Shown: piece after piece, positions 9,282 to 18,119 of the stretch | Numbering within the stretch: position 1 is the stretch's first letter | Layout: every line of letters starts with the position of its first letter | Assembly: GCF_001720165.1 (NCBI RefSeq) | Contig: NZ_MCRI01000009.1 | Coordinates: 16,817-80,816, forward strand | Direction: 5' to 3' | Source of the DNA: Methylophaga muralis | Lineage (GTDB): Bacteria; Pseudomonadota; Gammaproteobacteria; Nitrosococcales; Methylophagaceae | Length of the DNA stretch: 64,000 nt | Notes under the pieces: generated by a model | Told to the model about the DNA's origin: nothing | The model's database searches: none | The model's input: the letters and a program-made list of their open reading frames with translations, nothing else | Made by a program: the position numbers and the translations under genes

Positions 9282-9308
9282 AAAAAGGGCTCGTTTAGAG
9301 CCCTTTTT
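9282..9308. terminator. Bidirectional intrinsic terminator
   Basis: A stem of AAAAAGGGCTC pairs with GAGCCCTTTTT around a 5-nt loop, between the convergent DUF4282 gene and yjdM. A/T tracts on both sides make it usable from both strands. Confidence 0.88.
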
Positions 9309-9330
9309 GACTAATGCGAGTGTCGACTTC

Positions 9331-9672
9331 TTAGACTTTCTTAACAAACTGCGATTTAAGTTTCATCGCACCAATGCCATCAATCTTGCAATCAATATCG
9401 TGATCGCCGTCAACCAGACGAATGTTTTTGACCTTGGTTCCGACTTTTACCACTAGCGAAGAACCTTTCACTTTCAGATCTTTGATAACTGTTACGGTAT
9501 CGCCATCCTGTAAAACATTGCCATTGGCATCATGAATCTCATCTGAACTTTCACCATTGTCTGTCGCCGTATCTGCCGACCATTCATAAGAACATTCCGG
9601 ACAAATCAGGATACTTCCATCTTTGTAGGTATATTCGGAATCACACTTCGGACAATTGGGTAAATTGCTCAT
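9331..9672 (-). CDS. yjdM: YjdM/PhnA-type zinc-ribbon protein
   Basis: This 113-aa protein has an N-terminal zinc ribbon (C7, C10, C24, C27 in CPKC and CPEC pairs). A PhnA-type beta domain follows with [13 protein letters not shown] and [10 protein letters not shown], and it ends in KSQFVKKV. The family was named after the E. coli phosphonate locus, but its members are not needed for phosphonate use, and the role is uncertain. It shares a terminator with the DUF4282 gene. Confidence 0.88.
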   Translation of the reverse strand: MSNLPNCPKCDSEYTYKDGSILICPECSYEWSADTATDNGESSDEIHDANGNVLQDGDTVTVIKDLKVKGSSLVVKVGTKVKNIRLVDGDHDIDCKIDGIGAMKLKSQFVKKV

Positions 9673-9801
9673 TTCAAACCTCAGACTGCGTTGACATAGC
9701 GCGCTATAGTACGCCAGCAGGCAGTTTTTTGCTGATAAATGAGCTATAAAACATTAAAACCATTCTCTAAGTAAAGGTTGCCAGGTCATTACGAAAAAAT
9801 G

Positions 9802-10272
9802 TTATTTGGCTTGCTTGTAAGCCTGTTCCAGCTGAAAAACGTTCAACTTATTCATTGTCAGTAATGTAGACATTACTGCCGGAGCACGCTGTTTATCCTG
9901 CAACATTTTATCCAGCATCGTCGGTACAATCTGCCAGCACACACCAAATTGATCCTGAACCCAACCGCATTGCAATATCCTGCCGCCATTGACCAGCAAT
10001 CTATCCCAAAGTAGGTCGATTTCAGTTTGATTCTCACAGCTTACTAACAATGACATCGCATGATTAAAGGCCACATCAGCCCCGCCATTCAACGCAATAA
10101 ATTGCTGCCCTTCAATCTGAAAAGTGATCGATAGCACCGAACCTTCAGGACCCGGGCCGGCACTGTTGTAATACAGGCGATCAATTTCTTCACCACCAAA
10201 AACCGAAAGATAAAACTCAACGGCTTGCTGAGCATTGTCGTTAAACCATAAACAGGGCCTGATCTTTTGCAT
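9802..10272 (-). CDS. PhnB-like VOC-superfamily protein
   Basis: This 156-aa protein is of the vicinal-oxygen-chelate/PhnB-like class: it starts MQKIRPCLWFNDNAQQAVEFY and has the characteristic WVQDQFGVCWQIVP segment. The ATG at 10272 has an AAAGGAAA site; a longer upstream open frame overlaps the YciI gene and is rejected. It is the last gene of a DGPF/VOC cluster placed near an ECF42-type sigma factor. The substrate is unknown. Confidence 0.85.
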   Translation of the reverse strand: MQKIRPCLWFNDNAQQAVEFYLSVFGGEEIDRLYYNSAGPGPEGSVLSITFQIEGQQFIALNGGADVAFNHAMSLLVSCENQTEIDLLWDRLLVNGGRILQCGWVQDQFGVCWQIVPTMLDKMLQDKQRAPAVMSTLLTMNKLNVFQLEQAYKQAK

Positions 10273-10273
10273 A

Positions 10274-10657
10274 TCAGTTTCCTTTGCCACCGCTGCTATT
10301 GTGTTCAGTCTGCAATTCACGCACGGGGCGAATTTCAATGCTGCCGTATCTGGCGGGGGGAATATTGCCGGCCAATTGAATGGCTTCGTTAATATCCCGC
10401 GCTTCCAGCAGATAAAATCCGGCCAGTTGTTCTTTGGTTTCAGCAAAAGGCCCATCGGTCACTGTCACTTTGCCATTGCGGACGCGAACAGTCGTGGCCG
10501 TTTCGACCGACTGCAACGCTGAACCATCCAGCATATGACCACTGCTTTGCAGTTTTTCACCACAGGCCATGCATTCCTGATTCAGGTTGTCCCATTCCTG
10601 TTGGGACATCGCGTTCATAATATTTTCCTGATAATAAACGAGTGCCAGATATTTCAT
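10274..10657 (-). CDS. YciI/DGPF-domain protein
   Basis: This 127-aa YCII-related protein has the hallmark DGPFAETKEQLAGFYLLE. The start at 10657 (MKYLALVYY) is preferred because AAGGAG precedes it by 6 nt and family members begin this way. DGPF proteins are the usual genomic partners and targets of ECF42 sigma factors; their biochemical role is unresolved. It follows the YciI-VOC fusion by a few bases and runs directly into the VOC gene. Confidence 0.87.
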   Translation of the reverse strand: MKYLALVYYQENIMNAMSQQEWDNLNQECMACGEKLQSSGHMLDGSALQSVETATTVRVRNGKVTVTDGPFAETKEQLAGFYLLEARDINEAIQLAGNIPPARYGSIEIRPVRELQTEHNSSGGKGN

Positions 10658-10658
10658 C

Positions 10659-11495
10659 TCAAGCTCCTTCAATACATTGACCGCAATTAATCATCCATGG
10701 TGTGCCAAAACGGTCTACCAGCATGCCAAACCGTTTTGCCCAGAATGTAGGCTCAAAAGGCATTTGCACCATGCCGCCTTCGGTCAGTTGATTAAAAGTG
10801 GTTTCTGCCTGCTGTTCATCTTCAAAGGCAATCTGTACATGAAAACCTTGCGGCTTTTCAAACATACCAGGAGGGCAATCCGATCCCATTAACATCCAAT
10901 TGCCGACTTGGAGAGAGACATGCATAACCTTGTCAGTGAACTCGGCAGGCATTTCATCCGCCATCGGTGATTCACCTCCGGTCATCATCATGACAATATC
11001 TCCACCCAACACTTCGGCATAAAACTCAAAAGCTTCACGGCAGTTGCCATCAAATAACAGATAAGTGCTATTGGATAGCGGTTGTTTCCGCAGTTTTTGG
11101 TCAAGTTCAATATGTTTCTGTAGCCCCGGGCCATCAGCAAAATCGCTCATTTCATAAAGCTGTCTGAGTTCCAATTCAACATTGCCATCAGCATCTTCAA
11201 CCGGCCAGCGTTTGGCCCAATCCAGTGCTTCCTGTTTTGAGTTGACTTCAATAATGGTAAAGCCAGCCAATAATTCTTTGGTTTCGGTAAACGGACCATC
11301 AGTGACGATTGGCTTGCCTTGTTGAAATTTAATACGGGCTCCTTCCGCAGACGGTTTTAAACCTTCACCGGCTCGTAAGATGCCTGCCTGCGCCAGTTGT
11401 ATATTGTAGTCACCCATCGCGGATAATAAAGCTTCACTGGGCATTACGGCATTTTCGGTATCTTTATCGGCCTTGCGTAAAATCATAAATTTCAT
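10659..11495 (-). CDS. YciI (DGPF)-VOC fusion protein
   Basis: This 278-aa two-domain protein has an N-terminal YciI-like domain with DGPFTETKELLAGFTIIE (about residues 1-120). A linker follows, then a C-terminal PhnB-like VOC domain (about 140-278) with YLLFDGNCREAFEFY and RFGTPWMINCG. The same two modules occur as separate proteins in the next two genes, so the locus holds both fused and split versions. It is second in the putative ECF42-controlled operon. Confidence 0.87.
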   Translation of the reverse strand: MKFMILRKADKDTENAVMPSEALLSAMGDYNIQLAQAGILRAGEGLKPSAEGARIKFQQGKPIVTDGPFTETKELLAGFTIIEVNSKQEALDWAKRWPVEDADGNVELELRQLYEMSDFADGPGLQKHIELDQKLRKQPLSNSTYLLFDGNCREAFEFYAEVLGGDIVMMMTGGESPMADEMPAEFTDKVMHVSLQVGNWMLMGSDCPPGMFEKPQGFHVQIAFEDEQQAETTFNQLTEGGMVQMPFEPTFWAKRFGMLVDRFGTPWMINCGQCIEGA

Positions 11496-11505
11496 TTTGG
11501 TCTCC

Positions 11506-11943
11506 TTACCATGATGTTTCGGGTGTCAGATGGAACATGGCGGTGCCGGTTGTCATATCAAAGGGCAATGAAAAATGCTCATGCACAATCAGCCATTTAC
11601 CGGCATTTTTCTGATAAACCTGAGTGCCCCGAACCCAACCGACCTGTTCTTCGCCGGTTTTTTCATCAATACCACCACATTGATTGAGAAAAAAACACAC
11701 TGCCAGATCGCCATCGACTTTGATATCAATCTGGCCGATTTCAAATTTAGTCATGCTGCACATCTGTAAGCAGTGTTGCCAGTGCGTCTGATACTTGCTG
11801 CGATTGGTAAATTGCAGTTCAGCAATCGCATCAAATGCCCGGACATCTTCAGCATAATAAGTCATGATTTTTTCAAGGTTCTGGCTGAGAACAGCCTGTT
11901 TCCAGTTTTCCAGTTGTTGTTCAACTTCAGTTTTCGCGTTCAT
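11506..11943 (-). CDS. SnoaL/NTF2-like fold protein
   Basis: This 145-aa protein is of the SnoaL/DUF4440 type: an N-terminal helix, DVRAFDAI and a closing segment WLIVHEHFSLPF. Such proteins are small alpha+beta barrels, often of unknown ligand. It is the first gene after the candidate ECF42 promoter and has a GGAGAG ribosome-binding site, so it probably leads the operon that continues with the YciI-VOC fusion, YciI and VOC genes. Confidence 0.8.
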   Translation of the reverse strand: MNAKTEVEQQLENWKQAVLSQNLEKIMTYYAEDVRAFDAIAELQFTNRSKYQTHWQHCLQMCSMTKFEIGQIDIKVDGDLAVCFFLNQCGGIDEKTGEEQVGWVRGTQVYQKNAGKWLIVHEHFSLPFDMTTGTAMFHLTPETSW

Positions 11944-11988
11944 TTATCTCTCCTGTTTAAAAGGCTCATAGGTTGGCCTTATTAAGTA

Positions 11989-12015
11989 GTCGAATAAAAA
12001 ATGACTAAATCGACA
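11989..12015 (-). promoter_or_regulatory. Candidate ECF42-type promoter
   Basis: On the minus strand TGTCGA (12015-12010) is followed after 17 nt by CGAC (11992-11989). This fits the ECF42 promoter pattern as I remember it (TGTCGA in the -35, CGA plus pyrimidine in the -10). It lies about 46 nt upstream of the SnoaL/DGPF operon and downstream of the sigma gene. Confidence 0.6.
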
Positions 12016-12052
12016 GCAAGGGAATAATTTTTGAATAAAACTGATTTTAACT

Positions 12053-13278
12053 TTAGGACGGAGAGGGAAGTTCAGCTAACCGCCGTTGCAGAAAACGCTG
12101 TTCAGGGACTTGTTGAGTTAACGCAAGCGCCTGCTGATAAGCGAATCGTGCCGTATCGTACTGTTGCAGACGTCGACATAAGTCAGCTTTGGCGGCATAA
12201 ATCAGATGATAGTGATTAAGTTCTCCCTGCGTCAGCAATACTTCGATGAGGCTTAAGCCAACTTCCGGTCCTTCGAACATCGCGGTCGCCACTGCCTGAT
12301 TCAATCTGATAACGGGTGAATCGTTGTATTGCAATAACGCATCATAGAGCCCCACTATCTGTTGCCAATCGGTCTGCTCAAAGGACTTGGCTTCTGCATG
12401 CACAGCAGCAATAGCAGCCTGTATGGTAAACGGGCCAAATCGTTGGTTTGTCAAAGCCAGAAGCACCAGCTCGCAGCCTTGCTCAATCTGTTGTTGATCC
12501 CATAAATCACGGTTCTGATCTTCCAGTGTAATCAGTTCGCCATTGGCATCCACCCGTGCGTGTCGTCTTGAGTCTTGCAACAACATCAATGCCAACAAGC
12601 CCGTTACTTCCGGTTCTGGTAACAATTGTTGTAATAATCTGCCAAGCGGATAGCTTCGCTCGCCAAATCATGTTTAACCAGCAGATCACCATTGCTGGCG
12701 GAGTAGCCCTCATTGAATACCAGGTAAATGACCTGTAATACGGATTGTAGTCGTTCAGGCAGTTGTTCTGCTGTTGGCACTTCATAAGGAATCGCTGCTT
12801 CACGGATTTTATTTTTGGCGCGGACAATTCGTTGGGCAATAGTGGTTGGTTTCTGCAGAAAAGCCCGGGCGACTTCTTCGGTGGTCATGCCACAGACTTC
12901 ACGTAACGTCATTGCCAATCGAGCTTCTTCGGCCAATGCCGGATGACAACAGGTGAATATCAGTCTTAATTGATCATCTTCAATCTGCTGCTCATCCAGC
13001 AAGGTATCTTCTGCGGCCAGTTCGTCAGTGATGGTATCAATAGAATAATCAAAACGTGCCTGTCGGCGTATTTGATCAATGGCCTTGAAACGAGCCGTGG
13101 ATATCAGCCAGGCACGCGGATTATCTGGAACACCATCGACTTCCCATTTCTGCAGTGCAATTGCAAAGGCCTCCTGCATGGCTTCTTCGGCCAAATCAAA
13201 ATCACCCAGCAAGCGGATTAATGTACTAAGAATCTGCCGTGACCCTGTGTGATAAATTTGATCGAGCAACGGTTTCAT
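12053..13278 (-). pseudogene. ECF42-type sigma factor with a single frameshift
   Basis: The first frame (12604-13278) gives sigma-70 regions 2 and 4: LLGDFDLAEEAMQEAF, PRAWLISTARFKAID, and MTTEEVARAF. It then ends early just after LASEAIRLA. The second frame (12053-12625) continues with LLPEPEVTGLLALMLL and a TPR-like C-terminal extension ending in RRLAELPS. ECF42 sigma factors are single proteins of about 400 aa with just this C-terminal domain, so one base is missing near 12630-12645. No slippery heptamer is visible there. It is either a recent mutation or a sequence error. It lies 25 bp after the SDR gene and next to DGPF genes, the classic ECF42 context. Confidence 0.85.
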
Positions 13279-13303
13279 ATGTGCACTTGAAAACGGGTTT
13301 TAA

Positions 13304-13966
13304 TTAACCCAACCGACCTTTTACAGATTTTATAAAAGCTTGCTGAATCGGCATGTCACCCTGATATAACTCTTCAATTTGATTCACCGTTTCCGAATGA
13401 TCCAGGCATTGCAAAATGCAGGCTGCAACATCTGCACGAGAGATAAATTGTTGTTCTTGATCTGTTGGGCGAGTGGTGGTGATTGTGCCGGTTAATGGGC
13501 CATCGGTTAATTTGCCGGGGCGCAGAATGGTATAGGGCAGATGGCTTTCAATAAGGTGTTTATCGGCGAAATGTTTGCAGATGTTGTAATGCTTGATAGC
13601 TGGCGTGCCGTGTTCGGGATCGCCTGCATCGCGGGAGCTGACCATAACAAATTGCATAATGTTATGTCGTTTTGCCTTGTCAATTACTTTACAGGCTCCC
13701 CATAAATCCACCAGGATGGTTTTATCGGCACCGGTTTTACCACCTGAACCGGCTGTAAATACAACCTTGTCACAATCGGCAAATGCTGCATCTGGCAAGT
13801 CGGCTTCCAGATCGGCTATCACAACTTCAGCACCCATTTTTTCAAATTCGGCAGCTTGTTCTGCTTTGCGGAGCATAGCTTTAACGGGCAGTTTTTGCTC
13901 AGTCATCATTTGAATTAATAGCTTGCCGATTTGACCATTAGCACCGATCACAAGTGTTTTATCCAT
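13304..13966 (-). CDS. NAD(P)-binding atypical short-chain dehydrogenase (SDR_a5-like)
   Basis: This 220-aa protein has the Rossmann motif GANGQIGK at residues 8-15, VMVSSRDAGDP, and LPYTILRPGKL, as in YwnB/YhfK-type NAD(P)H-binding proteins. It heads the minus-strand unit leading into the ECF42 sigma gene (25-bp gap). The substrate is unknown. The start has a good GGAGATAG site. Confidence 0.82.
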   Translation of the reverse strand: MDKTLVIGANGQIGKLLIQMMTEQKLPVKAMLRKAEQAAEFEKMGAEVVIADLEADLPDAAFADCDKVVFTAGSGGKTGADKTILVDLWGACKVIDKAKRHNIMQFVMVSSRDAGDPEHGTPAIKHYNICKHFADKHLIESHLPYTILRPGKLTDGPLTGTITTTRPTDQEQQFISRADVAACILQCLDHSETVNQIEELYQGDMPIQQAFIKSVKGRLG

Positions 13967-14070
13967 CTCTATCTCCTTTGTCTAAGACAAGGAATGAACT
14001 AGCAAATTAATAAAACAGAGTATGACGAGTATCAGGCAGAACTCAAGAGGGGGAAAATGGGGATGGGATG

Positions 14071-14097
14071 TACCGCCACCCATAATGGATGGCGGTA
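14071..14097 (-). other. Stem-loop after the DUF5610 gene
   Basis: TACCGCCA pairs with TGGCGGTA around an 11-nt loop just past the stop of the 14106-14696 gene. No T-run follows on the minus strand, so it could be a weak terminator or mRNA end-protecting hairpin. Confidence 0.4.
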
Positions 14098-14105
14098 AAA
14101 GCTTT

Positions 14106-14696
14106 TTAAGCTTCGCGTGAAGACTGGTAATTTTGCAAAAAGGACTGTAAACCTTGCTGAACTAAATCGTAGGTTTTATCGATATTGCTGGCGATATCAC
14201 CTTGCAACACATTCAATCCACTGAGAATGTCACGAGCTTCTTTAAAGCCCTGATCGATACCACCGCCAATGACTTTTACAAATGATTCCAGAGCTTCATC
14301 AAGTGACATATTCTGCCGGGTGCTGTAATAGGCATCAAAAAATGCGGTGCTCATTTGCACGATACGTTCCGAGGTGGCTTCCGGCGATACATCAATACCT
14401 TGGTCGTAGGCTTTTTGAATAGCATTATCACCAAACTCGGCTTTTAAAGAATCATTGATACCTTCCAAAGCGGTTTTGTACAGCAAAGCCATCGCACCAT
14501 CGCCATTAGCTTCACTGATGTTGAACGACACTTTTAGAATAGACAGGTTTAGCTCACTGTTGGAATCGGCAACAGAAAACTTTTTGTCCTGCGCCATAGC
14601 GGAAATCTGCTGGCCCAAGGGAACATCCTGCTTATTGACGGTATCCTTTGCCATTGAGCTGACGGTTTGGCCGAACGGGGCAGTATTAATAGTCAT
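14106..14696 (-). CDS. DUF5610-like protein
   Basis: This 196-aa soluble, mostly helical protein contains SPEATSERIVQMSTAFFDAY and DEALESFVKVIGGGIDQGF, patterns I associate with DUF5610. There is no signal peptide or transmembrane segment. DUF5610 proteins are of unknown function. The ribosome-binding site is GAGGA. It is monocistronic, between the SDR unit and the MFS gene. Confidence 0.7.
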   Translation of the reverse strand: MTINTAPFGQTVSSMAKDTVNKQDVPLGQQISAMAQDKKFSVADSNSELNLSILKVSFNISEANGDGAMALLYKTALEGINDSLKAEFGDNAIQKAYDQGIDVSPEATSERIVQMSTAFFDAYYSTRQNMSLDEALESFVKVIGGGIDQGFKEARDILSGLNVLQGDIASNIDKTYDLVQQGLQSFLQNYQSSREA

Positions 14697-14757
14697 ATTA
14701 TTGTCCTCAAATGGAACTACACTAAGGTTAGCGGCGCGCTAAATATGGACTTTAATT

Positions 14758-15984
14758 TTAATTTGCAGCATCGCTGAAAGCTTTCTCTGCTTCGCGAATT
14801 GGTGCCAAGGCCAAGCACCAGCCGATAACCATAAATACCAGCATTCCCATTAGGATGGCCTCAAATTGCACACCACCATCAATTAAAAAACCTAAAACAG
14901 CAGGAGCCAGACCCGTGGAAAACACCATAAAGGCTGATTTGACACTGCGTACCCGGCCCAGATGTTCTCGTCCCCATAGCACAACTAGCAAACTATCAAC
15001 CACTGGCGAAGACATGCCAAGGGAAATACCGGCTCCGATCATTAAAATTAGAATGCCAGCATTACCACCGATCAAAACCGCCAGAATGATCGATAACGCA
15101 AAAGGGATTAAATAGAGTCTTGCCAACAACGCTACGCCCCATTCATCAACCCAACGACCACCTAATAATGAACCGGGAAAACGAGCAATACCCATCGCCG
15201 TTAAGCCCAACGCATAGGCTGTTGTGGAGGCATTTAAATCCATTGTCATTTGTGCCTGGAAAATAAAAATACCAGTTAGCGTGACGGGCAACGCCATGGT
15301 CAGTGGAATAATCAGCCAAAACCTTTTTTCCAGCATGGGGTTGGGGCCTTTAATTTTGTTGCCGCTACTGTCTCGTTTGATTTCCGGTGCCTCGGGCCAA
15401 GGCGCCATAAACAATAACAACAGCCAAATCAAAAAAATAACCGCCGCTACTGCCCACCAGATTTGCTGCCAGCTCAACCAGCCAATCAATAAAGCGATTA
15501 TTGGCGCTAAGATAATTTCACCCAATGGCATACCCAGACTGACCAAGCCCAGAGCCCGACCACGATTGATGGTAAATTCACGCCCGGCCAACGTGCTCCC
15601 AAAATGCGTCATCAAACCTTGGCCGCACAATCGAACCAAACCCAAGCCGATAACCGCGGGAATCAACCAAGGCGAAGTCGTCAATAAAATAACGCCGCTA
15701 AGTAATGCTGTCAGAACCAACAAGGCATAGCGGCGGGGAGCAATCCAATCCAATTTCTGGCCGTAATGTAATACCAAAAAACCACTCGCCATAGTAAGCG
15801 CGGCATATACGGCACCAAATTCGCCAGTTGATAAATTTAATGAGTTCGCAATATCTGCCTGAAATAGACCGATAAAAAAACTTTGTCCAAGATTGCCGGT
15901 AAACAGCGCGACAAATCCAATGGCCAACAGACCAAACTGGTTACGAATCAAACTGAAATAATTGTTTGCTTGAGGAGAAGACAT
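14758..15984 (-). CDS. Major facilitator superfamily transporter
   Basis: This 408-aa protein has about 12 hydrophobic helices in two six-helix halves separated by a charged cytoplasmic loop (near residues 197-215, EIKRDSSGNKIKGPNP). The first-loop motif is degenerate, and ALTAMGIARFPGSLLGGRWVDEWG begins the second half. The substrate cannot be read from sequence. It stands alone. Confidence 0.88.
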   Translation of the reverse strand: MSSPQANNYFSLIRNQFGLLAIGFVALFTGNLGQSFFIGLFQADIANSLNLSTGEFGAVYAALTMASGFLVLHYGQKLDWIAPRRYALLVLTALLSGVILLTTSPWLIPAVIGLGLVRLCGQGLMTHFGSTLAGREFTINRGRALGLVSLGMPLGEIILAPIIALLIGWLSWQQIWWAVAAVIFLIWLLLLFMAPWPEAPEIKRDSSGNKIKGPNPMLEKRFWLIIPLTMALPVTLTGIFIFQAQMTMDLNASTTAYALGLTAMGIARFPGSLLGGRWVDEWGVALLARLYLIPFALSIILAVLIGGNAGILILMIGAGISLGMSSPVVDSLLVVLWGREHLGRVRSVKSAFMVFSTGLAPAVLGFLIDGGVQFEAILMGMLVFMVIGWCLALAPIREAEKAFSDAAN

Positions 15985-16122
15985 AAATTCCGGGTTTTAA
16001 AGTTGGAGTAGGTGGCACCGATAGAGGTGTTAGAGCCTAATTAATCTAAAAGCTCAATAGAGAAAATCATAGATTAGCTCAATGTTTCAGGCGAATCAGG
16101 GCCAAGGTTGAATCAGCATTAT

Positions 16123-16548
16123 CTATAAAATATAAAACAGTAATAGAGTAAGCCAGGCCAGTAGCATCAATGTTGGAAAGGCAAAACTCATAATTAGGGA
16201 AACACTGCCTTTACGCAGTAAAAAGTATTTTTTACGGACCTCAAAAACGCTTTCGACTCGCTTATCAACATCTATCAGACGTTGCATGCTTTCATTTTCA
16301 ACTACATAGGTCAACGCATTCAAATAGAGCCATAACAGTGAAATGGCCAGGCCAAGCACTATAACCACCCAAGCCGGATAAAAAATATCCTTACCAGCCG
16401 ATAAACTCAGAGCGGTAAATAGAATCGATTGAAACACTAGTAAAATCTGATTACGTTGGGCGATAGCCTGTACTTCAAATTTTGTAAGATCGTAGTAAAA
16501 CTGTTGATCTTTTTCAGTCTTGTCTAACACCTGGTCGGTTTTACTCAT
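16123..16548 (-). CDS. Small hypothetical membrane protein
   Basis: This 141-aa protein has about three hydrophobic segments (roughly residues 25-45, 50-72 and 112-141). A charged region lies between the second and third (VDKRVESVFEVRKKYF). The ATG at 16548 (MSKTDQVLDK) has GAGGGG 8 nt upstream and is preferred to an ATG 15 nt earlier. No family was recognised. Confidence 0.6.
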   Translation of the reverse strand: MSKTDQVLDKTEKDQQFYYDLTKFEVQAIAQRNQILLVFQSILFTALSLSAGKDIFYPAWVVIVLGLAISLLWLYLNALTYVVENESMQRLIDVDKRVESVFEVRKKYFLLRKGSVSLIMSFAFPTLMLLAWLTLLLFYIL

Positions 16549-16627
16549 CAATGCGCCCCTCATGACAAGTTTTCAGTGTCGATTTTAATCCTAAATCTAT
16601 TCCAATAAATAGATTTATAACAAATGG

Positions 16628-17119
16628 TTAAATACGCAGCAGATTTTGAATAATTTCGTCTTCAGTTTTACCTTGGGTGCGCAAGTTGTAATAGTACTGA
16701 CAAAGTGCCGAGAAGCTATGCGGAGTCTGTAAGGTTGGAAGTTTGGTGAACCATTCCAATCGATCTACCGCGGTTTCAGTAATGCGATGTTCTAGCAGCA
16801 TATCTTCCAGTTGAGCTGCCCGGTTAGCAATCATTCGGTGACTTTCATCAAACCGGTCAGCCGCGATAACCAGCAATTCTGCGGTACGTTCAATTTCCGC
16901 TTTTTCATCGGTCACTTCAGCATGGCTGCGTTTCACTAACCATTCCTGTGGAGACATTTCTACTTGTCCGTCCAGCCATAATGGAATTGATGTTTCATCA
17001 ACAACCGCCACGGCATCCATTTGTGGGGCATTCTCTTGGTCACATCCCGCCAGTAAGAACATAAAAGACAAACAGAGGATTAACTTTAAAGATGAAAATG
17101 AGACGGTTCGAACAAACAT
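16628..17119 (-). CDS. Hypothetical lipoprotein
   Basis: From the ATG at 17119 (GGAG 5 nt upstream) the 163-aa product has a signal peptide ending in lipobox LLAGC. The rest is an acidic, helical region with no transmembrane segment. The conserved-looking segment SPQEWLVKRSHAEVTDEKAE suggests a periplasmic helical bundle. An upstream in-frame extension is less likely because it would bury the signal peptide. No family was recognised. Confidence 0.65.
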   Translation of the reverse strand: MFVRTVSFSSLKLILCLSFMFLLAGCDQENAPQMDAVAVVDETSIPLWLDGQVEMSPQEWLVKRSHAEVTDEKAEIERTAELLVIAADRFDESHRMIANRAAQLEDMLLEHRITETAVDRLEWFTKLPTLQTPHSFSALCQYYYNLRTQGKTEDEIIQNLLRI

Positions 17120-17238
17120 AAAGACTCCAATAGTGTTTTGCCGGAGAACGGCAACCATTGGGCATAGTAGATCCCTATGGCTAAAAGCACATCAGAGTTC
17201 GTCCTGATTTATTAAGGAAGATATCCCAGATAGTGAAT

Positions 17239-17934
17239 TTAGTCTGGTAAATTGGATTCTGGCTTTGATTTTTTATTTTTATTGAAGAATCGTGGATTTC
17301 TAACAATAAATGCCCAGATCCAGCGTTCGAGAAAAGATTTAGCCTCAGCCTTTTTTAAATAACCATATCCAAGCACGGAAATAATCAAAGCTCCAATTGC
17401 ATCAACGATTAGGTCATACATTGTGTCAGTTAATCCGGAGTCATCACTGAACATGGGCTTTTGCATATTAGTGCCGAAAATCTGATCCATTGAGAATTCA
17501 AATATTTCCCATAATGCCCCCATACCCAGAGCAAACATGAAAGCAAAAAATGCCACGAAACCTGGTTGCATATGCATATGGATGCTGTCATTTTCGTTCA
17601 TCAAATAGACTAAAAGAAAACCGGTGATGCCAAGCAAAAATCCGGAAGTAGTATGTAAGGCAATATCCCACCACCAAAACTTGGTGTAATAACCATGAAC
17701 TTCGCCTAAAAAAATCGACGCAAAGATAAAGCCGATAGCCATTAACTGAAATACCGAAGGTACATGCACATTAAACTTTTTGGCTAACAATATGGGAAAT
17801 AGGGTAATGATAATGATGCCAGTGGTAATAACGGCATTTAGCCATTGTTGTTCCCAAATTGCCCCGGCAAGCCCGACAAATAACAGAAACTGTAATACCA
17901 GTGTGAGTCTTCGTGGCATGGATTTACTGGGCAT
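17239..17934 (-). CDS. YjdF/DUF2238-like integral membrane protein
   Basis: This 231-aa protein has about six transmembrane helices, with WWWDIALHTTSGFLLG and ALGMGALWEIFEFSMDQ, the polar and aromatic segments typical of YjdF (DUF2238). The C-terminus is basic and probably cytoplasmic. Function is unknown; the conserved His, Glu and Asp residues within helices suggest a metal-binding or enzymatic role, but this is inference. Confidence 0.72.
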   Translation of the reverse strand: MPSKSMPRRLTLVLQFLLFVGLAGAIWEQQWLNAVITTGIIIITLFPILLAKKFNVHVPSVFQLMAIGFIFASIFLGEVHGYYTKFWWWDIALHTTSGFLLGITGFLLVYLMNENDSIHMHMQPGFVAFFAFMFALGMGALWEIFEFSMDQIFGTNMQKPMFSDDSGLTDTMYDLIVDAIGALIISVLGYGYLKKAEAKSFLERWIWAFIVRNPRFFNKNKKSKPESNLPD

Positions 17935-18119
17935 AGAGGCTCCGGAGTATTCGCAATTAATTCAGTTATCAACTGTCTAGGTTTTATTGATCTTTCAAAG
18001 CACGTAAAGAGGCAACTCTAAAAGGCCAATATACCCTAGGTCTGACAGGAATCAGACATTGAGATTCCTATAACTTAAGGTTGTTCAGCAATAATCTCAA
18101 TTTGGCAATCAAATGACAG

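Noticed and set aside
12604..12660. Programmed frameshift in the sigma factor gene
   Set aside because: No X XXY YYZ heptamer or clear stimulatory structure is present at the junction; mutation or sequence error is simpler.
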